From contig JALJCO010003873.1 in assembly GCA_023101725.1 (NCBI GenBank), positions 17,501 to 81,500 on the forward strand: a stretch of DNA of 64,000 nt, read 5' to 3'. The position numbers were made by a program, and so were the translations under genes. The stretch comes from Atherinomorus stipes. Its lineage: Eukaryota > Chordata > Actinopteri > Atheriniformes > Atherinidae. Below the pieces are notes generated by a model. It did no database searches and had not been told where the DNA came from. It worked only from the letters and a program-made list of their open reading frames with translations. Below, in pieces: positions 56,091-64,000 of this stretch. How positions within the stretch are numbered: position 1 is the stretch's first letter; the number at the start of each line of letters is the position of its first letter.

Positions 56091-57660
56091 CAGAAAGTCA
56101 AGGTTGGAGGCTTACATCCCTGCTTTAAAAAGCCCTCATCTACTAGCAACATCAAGCACATCGTATTCCTCCGCATGATAAGTGAACAGAACTGGACCCT
56201 GAAGTAGCCACATTAACGCTCACCGCAGTTTTACAAAGCAAGACGAGAACAATACAAAACTACACACTGAGTATCAACATCAACACATGCTGCACAATCA
56301 GAGGTTTGAACTGACAGAAATAAACCATAATTTCATTTTACTTGGCTGTCTAATCACCGAGCATGTGAACAACATAATTAAGCTTGTGTTATGTGTTTTT
56401 TTCCACTCACACATGCAGTCACAGCTTTCACTGGGGTGACTGAATTCCCCAGTGAGGTGACAATTAGTATCCTTAGCACGTATGATGTAACACCTGCATG
56501 GCATCGAGGAGTCAGCGTCTGGCACAAAACAACAAAGGACAAATCTCATCTTCATAAGCCGAACACAAACCGAGTGACGGACGGTCATCTGACCGGACGC
56601 CCCGTACCATGTGCAGCTTTGGACTACGTACTGCTTCTACATTAGGTCGGGGTGCTTTTAAAGTGAATCACAACTGGGAAAGATCGCTCTTCTCTCGGCT
56701 CCTTTTCATTAAGCTGTACTGAGTTAATTATTAATTAAAAAAACATAAAAACCATCAACAGTGCTGTTTTTCTGTCTGGGTGTAGCATGCAGGCTGTGAT
56801 ACGCTGCCCGGCTCTGCAACTGAGTCACAAAACTCATGAACAAGCAGAAATTCAGAATTTGTACTGTGTTAAAGTTTTTCATTTGTAAATTCATATTTAA
56901 GCATAAAAGGGACAAAAGGCAGATCTGCGAGGACCCAAATGTGCATGCAGTAGTTTAGAAGAAGTTGTTATTGAATTTAAGAAAGAAAACTAAATATCTA
57001 GTGATGCGTGTCCTGCATCGCCCCCCTCAGAAGCTGCAGCCTTTAGCATGCAAAGCTGCCAGTTAACATCTACGTTCCAGACATACTAAATATAGATGCG
57101 AAACACGGCAACTGCAATTCGTCTTACAGCTGATAAATCGCTCTGCAAGTGATAAATTAATATATTTACATTTTCTCCTCCCAACACCCACAACTGCATG
57201 TAAACACCCCATGTTGCATATTCATAGCAGCAAACAAACTAACTGGATGCAGACGTGCTATTTTGCACCTTTGCGAGATGCAACCCTTATTGCACACTGT
57301 TAGTAAATCAGTTTGTTATTTTTTTTTTTAAATTGCATTTGTTTTATACACATAAACCTTTGATAAATCTGGCCCCAAATGTGCAAAACAAAGCTCTGAG
57401 TCTTTAAATGGAATAAATCTGCAAACAGGTGAAACACACAAGTGTGAGTCAAATCTGGTGGAATAAACTTTCGGCTTAGCCATTTTCCTGTTTCATTTAA
57501 CACCTAATGAAGGCCCCGTTAACACTGCAACACTGAAGTAGGAAAACGCAAGAGTCTTGTTGCATTCTGGCTTCTCGTTACCACGGTAACAGAGTTTTGA
57601 GGGGGTAAAAACGCAAATATCTGACAACGGCCTCAAAGTGTGATTCTATGACAATGCAAG
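56091..57660. other. Unique-looking intron sequence
   Basis: No termini and no exons recognised. Confidence 0.4.
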
Positions 57661-57670
57661 GCGAGTCCAG

Positions 57671-57903
57671 ACAGTGTAAAAAGGACAGTGTTAATGGGAC
57701 AGTGTAAACAGGACAGTGTTAATGGGACAGTGTAAACGGGACAGTGTAAAAAGGACAGTGTTAATGGGACAGTGTAAACAGGACAGTGTCCTTTTTACAC
57801 TGTCCCGTTTCACTGTCCCATTAACACTGTCCTTTTTACACTGTCCCGTTTACACTGTCCCATTAACAGTGTTAATGGGACAGTGTAAACAGGACAGTGT
57901 ATC
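57671..57903. repeat. 14-bp minisatellite that inverts on itself
   Basis: Units GGACAGTGTTAATG, GGACAGTGTAAACA and GGACAGTGTAAAAA run forward to 57788, then in reverse complement (57789-57867: TTACACTGTCCC, CATTAACACTGTCC), then forward again to 57903. The first junction makes a long hairpin-forming palindrome. Confidence 0.93.
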
Positions 57904-58352
<449 letters not shown>

Positions 58353-58912
58353 CTGGTTTGTTCTGCAAACCAAAAATAATATTCAGTTTTATGTGTTTAT
58401 TGGCATTTCTTGGCAACACTTGGTTTCTTGCTTTCTTATTTGTGTTCCTTCGTGGCTCTGAGACGTTTTCGTTGTTATCTATTCCACATGCCGGCACAGA
58501 CTTGTGTCCATTCTGCACCCTCTACAAAGAATTTGTTCCAGAGAAATGGAAATTGACAGAGCTATTTTCACCGAGTGCTTTGAAATCCAAATAGAGGCTT
58601 CTTGAAGTGGAAAACACTGAATGTTTTCATCGTCAGTAAATTTGATCTTGATTTGTGTCTCATTTGTGATTTGTGTGTAATCTTGTAACTGTTGCATTTG
58701 CTGCTTCCTATCTTAGCCAGGATTCCTTTAGACATGAGCTTCCTCATCTCACTTGGATTTTCCTGGTTTAAATAAAAAATGGATAAATGAAACCAAATCA
58801 GTCTGATCACTGCAAGTGCTTTTCTAGCTATTATCTATATTATGTATTTATTATATTTCAGGACAGTTGTATATGTCAGTACCTCAACCTTGAGGACTGA
58901 GAATCTACATCA
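58353..58912. other. Spacer
   Basis: AT-rich; nothing recognised. Confidence 0.4.
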
Positions 58913-58920
58913 GTAAATAA

Positions 58921-59323
58921 TAGGGCTGTCAAAAAATTAATCCTGATTAACTACATTGCTTTTTTCACTTCTAGAACACATTTAGGGTTAAAGGTGTCTC
59001 ACCAGGAATTCTGCATTTATCTTTAGTAGACTAAACTACTGAAACCCTGTCCTTACATGTCTCCCTATAGTCCTTCAGACAGCTGCAGTTTAGTCCAGAA
59101 TGTTGCTGATACGGTCCACACACGCTGACTTCACAACTGTCCTAATGTGAAGCTGAAATTCAGGTCTGAGTCCTGGACTACTCCCGGATGTGTAGCTTGG
59201 TTTTAGCCTTTAAGTTGTAAAACAAAAGTTAATGTATTTTCTGCATATAGCAGTAGTAATTAAAAAGGACATCTCTTGTTTGACAATAGGATTAATTTAG
59301 GATTAATCTTTTTGACAGTCCTA
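58921..59323. mobile_element. hAT MITE with perfect 8-bp target duplication
   Basis: Ends TAGGGCTGTCAAAAAATTAA and (reverse) TAGGACTGTCAAAAAGATTA are flanked by GTAAATAA on both sides (58913-58920 and 59324-59331). Confidence 0.93.
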
Positions 59324-59331
59324 GTAAATAA

Positions 59332-59860
59332 TCTTATTTGTTTTTAAGATCTGTGAGAAGCATGGTTTCTGTTAATAGTCCCAAAGACCAACAAAATAGC
59401 CTGGATGTTATTCTCAGCATTAATCACATGACCAGCCATGTGCTGCAACACCTCACCAGCAATGTGGGCCAACAGTGAGATGCAAACACCAACCACAACA
59501 AACAAAGAGTAAGCAATCAGGAAATTAAGCAGTTTACGTCAATGAGAAAGACCTGGAGGTGAGGACGGCATGTTTCACTCCAAACGGTGACATCTGCACT
59601 GATTAAGAACCAACGTTGAAGCAGACTCTTCCTCATTTTGCCCCGTAGCTCTGTTATGTCATCCCAGCAGCTGTTGCGAGGATGATCAGCATGTTTATGC
59701 TTGTCAGAGAGAAGGAAAGACATCAGCAGTGACCTCAGAGAAGCAAATTCCTGCTGCCCATCAGTCTGGGAGGGGTTAAGATCATTTCTGAACAATGCAG
59801 AGCCCACCATCCAACAGAGAGAAAGATTATTTACATGTGGAAAACAGTCAAGACGACTGC
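59332..59860. other. Spacer
   Basis: Frames on both strands (59517-59810 minus, 59701-59934 plus) show no known domain. Confidence 0.4.
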
Positions 59861-60071
59861 CAGTGGGGGTGCACCCAACGATTGATCAGCCTGAATTCCT
59901 TCACTTTGGGGCATCGGCTGATACTTTCATGTGAGATTGATTTTATCCACCATTCTTTTCATCTGCAAAGGTCCTTTTGGTCCGCTGTTAGGAAAGGCTG
60001 ACTGACAGGCCAGGCCGCCAGGTCACGTCTGCTCGTGCTCCCACATTCACAATTTATTGGAGTGGATCACA

Positions 60072-60143
60072 ACCAAAACATCCAATACAACAAACCTCAT
60101 TCACCATTTTAAAAACCACCTCAAAGCTGAGCACGCAGCATTT
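60072..60143 (+). pseudogene. BED zinc-finger fragment of a hAT transposase
   Basis: The frame reads TSNTTNLIHHFKNHLKAEH, matching the 'NTTNLxxHLxxxH' C-terminal half of BED fingers that start hAT transposases. The cysteine half is not in frame upstream, and only a lysine/arginine-rich stretch follows (KAKAKARRSKR) before the frame ends. Confidence 0.6.
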
Positions 60144-60534
60144 GTAACCAGCAATCAAGCTAAAGCTAAAGCTAAAGCTAGGAGAAGTAAAAGGCCAGTT
60201 AGTAGCCCGGACATCATGTCATTACCAGGTGGTTGCAGGTCCAGCTGAACCAACTGGTAAAAAATAGACGCCTCCAAACTAGCCAACTTGTGAGCATCTA
60301 AAACTGCAGTAACAGCTAAAAAATGACCAAGACGTAAAGATGTCACCATGAACATCAGCCAATTTTAAAAACAACACATATTCACAGGATTTTTTTCAAA
60401 ATAAGACAACCTAACAAGGTAACCATCAATAATCTTTTGGTGCTGTTCACACCAAAAACTTAATGGACAGAAAATATTTATTTTTGAATTTAGACTCTCA
60501 AGGTCATTGATGATAAAGGCCTGTAGATTCATTT

Positions 60535-61043
60535 TAGGGATGTTCAGTGATGGCGAACGGCGATTTCCAATGTTCCAATATTGTCCAGCTCTTAATTTCC
60601 AATATTCAATATCAACCAATGCAAGAAACCAGCTAATGTGTGGCTAATTCTAATGTTTCTGACAACTTGGTAAGTTAACAACAACTTAAAACCAGACATA
60701 TTATCAGCAGCTTCAAAGCAAGTCAGTCTGTAGCAGCAGCAGCTGCACCGTAGTCACATGACTCTGAAAGGAATGCTGGGAAATGAAGTTCTTCCAGGAT
60801 AACGGGGACTTTTACACATGCTGGACCAATGGAACAATCAGATCTCACAAGATTTCGTTAGTAAAAATATAAATGCAACGCTTTTTAATATTGGTACAAC
60901 GTCCCAACACAAAAAGATATTTACTTACACCCTTAATGATGTATGGCCACAAATTTTGTTGTGTCATTGAAAAAAGACTTTACCAATACTTTCCGACATC
61001 CCAGTGTAATGCCAATATCGGCCAACAATATGAAACATCTCTA
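60535..61043. mobile_element. Nested hAT-like MITE
   Basis: Ends TAGGGATGTTCAGTGATGG and (reverse) TTAGAGATGTTTCATATTG are roughly inverted, with CCAATATT/AATATTGG motifs near both ends. Flanks ATTCATTT (60527-60534) and ATTATTTT (61044-61051) agree at 6 of 8 positions, so this is an older insertion. Confidence 0.6.
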
Positions 61044-61580
61044 ATTATTTTATAAACTACTTCAACTCTTGCGGTCTTGTGAAAGCAAAATATTTCGCAA
61101 ATTTTGTTTTTGGCTCAAAGCAGGTCTGAAATAAAACCTGTTTTTGCAAGTTTTGTTTTGAAAATGTGAAAAATCAAAAAGACCAAAGGAACTGACATAA
61201 TTATGTGGTTTGGACAGAAATGCTTGAGACCTCTCATTTTTTGGGGGGGAACACGACCTCAAGTGCAGTTAAACCAGTTTATATTATTGCACAGGTATTG
61301 TTAATTGTTTTTCAACAACTATAACAAACAAAATCGGAACATTCAAGCAGTCAGTTATTACAAAAAATCTGTTTCAAACATCAGAGTCGGCAGGTCCGGC
61401 TTTTCAAGATCGGTGATTGGCCAGAAAGCTGTAATTGGTGCACCGCTAGCTGCCAGCCGCGCCATTTTTCTCTTGTCAAGACCAGCAATACGATGTAAAA
61501 TGCTGCTGTAAAAAAATGTTTCATTCAAGAAATAAAATGAATAAACAGGATATCAAGGGGAGCCTTGTGTTCATAAAGCG

Positions 61581-62355
61581 TATAGGTGTGGTGTAGTACA
61601 GGTGTGGTGTAGTACAGGTGTGGAGTATAGCTGTAGTGGAGTACAGGTGTGTGTAGTATAGGTGTGGTGTAGTACAGGTGTGGTGTAGTACAGGTGTGGA
61701 GTATAGCTGTAGTGGAGTACAGTGTGGTGTAGTACAGTTGTGGTGTAGTACAGGTGTGGTGTAGTACAGGTGTGGTGTAGTACAGGTGTGGAGTATAGCT
61801 GTAGTGGAGTACAGTGTGGTGTAGTACAGGTGTGGTGTAGTACAGGTGTGGTGTAGTATAGCTGTGGTGTAGTACAGGTGTGGTGTAGTATAGCTGTGGT
61901 GTAGTACAGGTGTGGTGTAGTATAGGTGTGGTGTAGTACAGGTGTGGTGTAGTATAAGTGTGGTAACATATAGTTGTGGTGTAGTACAGGTGTGGTGTAG
62001 TATAAGTGTGGTAACATATAGTTGTGGTGTAGTACAGGTGTGGTGGAGTACAGGTGTGGTGGAGTATAGGTGTGGTGGAGTACAGGTGTGGTGGAGTACA
62101 GGTGTGGTGGAGTACAGGTGTGGTGGAGTATAGGTGTGGTGGAGTACAGGTGTGGTGGAGTACAGGTGTGGTGGAGTATAGGTGTGGTGGAGTATAGGTG
62201 TGGTGGAGTACAGGTGTGGTGGAGTACAGGTGTGGTGGAGTACAGGTGTGGTGGAGTACAGGTGTGGTGTAGTATAGGTGTGGTGTAGTACAGGTGTGGT
62301 GGAGTATAGGTGTGGTGGAGTACAAGCGTGGTGGAGTATAGGTGTGGTTTAGTAC
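61581..62355. repeat. 16-bp minisatellite array (GGTGTGGTGTAGTACA)
   Basis: About 48 units of 16 bp vary at a few positions (TAGTATA/TAGTACA, GTGTA/GTGGA). The left part is mainly GGTGTA-type and the right part GGTGGA-type. The 296-codon minus-strand frame (YYTTPVLHHTCTTPHL period) is an artefact of 48-bp periodicity. Confidence 0.96.
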
Positions 62356-63332
62356 ATAGATATAAACACTAGATGCTGCCTTCGGACCCGTAGTGTACGT
62401 CAGCTCGGCCGCCATCTTGGGCAGGGGTTCTTACAGCAGTTAGGTCCATATCTATGGTTAAGTCGCGTTTCTTTGACTTCATGCCAAAGATTGTTTAGCT
62501 GTCTGCAGCTGTCATTGATTTTAGATTTTTTTTTCTGATGTTTTTGCAAAGTTTGTATCATGATAATTTCTCACATGATGAAAATGTTTCAGTGCCACTA
62601 AACGATTATCAAAGAAACGGTTAGAAAGTTTTCCTTTTTTGAATTCATCCTCATATTAACATTTGAAACTTAGTTCATGAGTGTCACATCCTTGATGTTA
62701 AAATGCAATATTCTGAGAAGACATTTTTTAAACATCACATGGATGACTTATTCTTAAGTACCTGAACAATGTAGAATATTATTTATTTATCTTGACTTAC
62801 CAGGAACCACATAAAGGCCCTACAAAAAACAAAAATTATTACACCTAGAAGTTAAAATTAGCTTACATTTACCTGAAGCAGTACTGGATGATGAGCATGA
62901 AGAGAATGAGTAAATCCACATGGATTATTCTGTTGTTATGGTACATTCAACCTGATTTTAATGTGTTCAAATTTGTAGTTTTCACTACAACAGAAAATGA
63001 ATAAATAAAGGTTTTATATGTTCGGTTTTGGTGGTATTTATTACTTTTTTTTTAAGGCAATTTGTGAGTTTTGTTGTGTTTTATGATTTAAATTATAGCT
63101 AAATTATAGTATATGAAATAATCTATGCTTTGTCATAAATGTCAGATATCCATAATAAACTAAACGGCTTGATAATTGAGTGAGTTCTGGAGTATTTAAT
63201 CGGAGGTAGATCTCTGCCTACATTGATTAATCCAATAAGGAGACACGGCTTCCCCCTGCCTAAGATGGCTGCCGAGTTGACGTATCGCTCCAAAGGACGG
63301 CAGCGTCGGAGGCGGCATCCAGTGATATCTAT
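62356..63332. mobile_element. TIR element lodged inside the 16-bp array
   Basis: ATAGATATAAACACTAGATG, then GCTCGGCCGCCATCTTGGGC at the left are mirrored at the right (in reverse ATAGATATCACTGGATGCCG and ACTCGGCAGCCATCTTAGGC). The interior is AT-rich with no coding signal. Array units lie immediately outside both ends. Confidence 0.75.
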
Positions 63333-63403
63333 GTGGTGTAGTATAGGTGTGCTGTAGTACAGGTGTAGTGTAGTATAAGTGTGATGTAGTACAGGTGCAG
63401 TAC
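63331..63403. repeat. Short right-hand block of the 16-bp minisatellite
   Basis: About 4.5 units (GTGGTGTAGTATAGGT, GTGCTGTAGTACAGGT and similar) continue the 61.6-kb array after the inserted element. Confidence 0.9.
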
Positions 63404-64000
63404 ATCTGCTGTCCATGTAGACAGCTGTCATCACCTGAGATGTCACATAGCGCCTGTCACCGAATGTTAATTGTCTGAGTGAGTGGAGGGGGCGTGGCTT
63501 AGCCATAGGTTAAACCAGGTAAAACCAGGTAAGAATTGTTCTCTAACTAAATTTCTCTGATGTATAAAACCCTCTAACTTCCAGAAGTTGAACTTTCCTT
63601 CTCATCTCAGCCCAGATATCACAGTTACAGCTTCCACCACCGTGCAATCCTGAGATTTAATAAACACCTACGTGCCTGTCATAAAAAAATGACTTAAAGT
63701 TCACATCTCTAGCATCATGATGAACAAGGATCCTCCGCTCTGGTGAAACAGGTCCAGCATATTTCCTGTTCTGGAAGTAAAAAGTGAACTCCTGTGATGC
63801 TCCTTCTCCCACCCTCCCTGAACCAGGAACATCTGATCAGTCTGCTTTTTCAGCCACTTGCTTAATTAGTGTTGTTGTCTCGCTACAAAAACAGGAACAA
63901 AAGAAAAAAGCAAAACCTACATTCAGTCTCTGCTGTTCTGCATCTTGGTCGTGACACTCACATAAATGATTTATTTCTTTGGGTTGCATGAGGGTGGGGC
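63404..64000. other. Unique-looking sequence to window end
   Basis: No exon, repeat terminus or RNA gene recognised. A contactin signal-peptide exon was looked for on minus and not seen. Confidence 0.4.

Larger units (their letters stand above)
59861..61449 (+). mobile_element. Degenerate hAT transposon (GGTGCACC termini)
   Basis: CAGTGGGGGTGCACCCAACG at the left and, in reverse, CTAGCGGTGCACCAATTACA at the right fit the fish hAT terminus type with a GGTGCACC core. A BED zinc-finger relic lies inside on plus (60072-60143), and a second element (60535-61043) is inserted. The two ends are diverged and no matching 8-bp duplication was found, so the boundaries are tentative. Confidence 0.6.

Noticed and set aside
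61525..62415. 296-codon His/Thr/Pro-rich minus-strand frame
   Set aside because: Translation of the 16-bp minisatellite; no support as a gene.

Overview
The window is vertebrate nuclear DNA, almost certainly from a teleost fish and probably a percomorph; I cannot name the species. Two things point there. First, two short exons on the minus strand encode the first immunoglobulin domain of a contactin, a neural GPI-anchored adhesion protein. Second, the rest is packed with DNA-transposon families typical of ray-finned fish: Tc1/mariner, hAT, a PIF/Harbinger remnant and TTAA-targeting MITEs, plus a degraded L2-like LINE and many minisatellites. There are no prokaryotic genes, no CRISPR array and no viral genes that I can support.

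The only host gene recognised is the contactin. Exon A (31767-31899) and exon B (12059-12234) join in phase 2 at an Arg-Trp boundary and together give the Cys...Trp...DAGTYQC core of Ig domain 1. The intron between them is 19,532 bp. Sequence left of 12059 is the following intron and sequence right of 31899 is the preceding one. No signal-peptide exon and no second-Ig-domain exon was found, so essentially the whole window is intronic if the transcript spans it.

Layout. 0.4-2 kb: two head-to-head copies of a TIR element. 3.3-3.8 kb: half of a foldback element next to a tRNA-like repeat head. 5.2-6.9 kb: a mobile element carrying an 11-bp minisatellite, inserted in a TGAA tract. 7-10.3 kb: hAT and mariner-type MITEs. 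10.6-11.4 kb: an A-rich tract that looks anomalous. 12 kb: exon B. 13.2-15.6 kb: a TTAA element, an 18-bp satellite array and a second A-rich tract. 18-25 kb: further mariner-type MITEs, a dead Tc1 transposon, a nested foldback composite and a TTAA MITE. 26.9-30.2 kb: a low-complexity tract and repeat fragments. 31.8 kb: exon A. 32.5-45.7 kb: a series of hAT and TTAA elements, four of the hAT copies with 8-bp target duplications that are perfect or nearly so. 46.9 kb: an L2-like remnant. 48.6 kb: a TA-flanked MITE. 50.8-52.3 kb: a second 11-bp array in a relative of the 5.2 kb element. 53-56 kb: ATT/AAT-rich DNA and a Harbinger remnant. 57.7 kb: an inverted 14-bp minisatellite. 58.3 kb: a CTTT microsatellite. 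59-61.4 kb: hAT elements, one with a BED-finger remnant. 61.6-63.4 kb: a 16-bp minisatellite split by a TIR element.

I found no undescribed biological system that I can defend. The most notable structures are the two 11-bp arrays that appear to travel inside one mobile family, the minisatellite that inverts on itself, and the foldback element made of alternating inverted modules. Repeat-class calls rest on termini, target duplications and recall of families, not on a database search.
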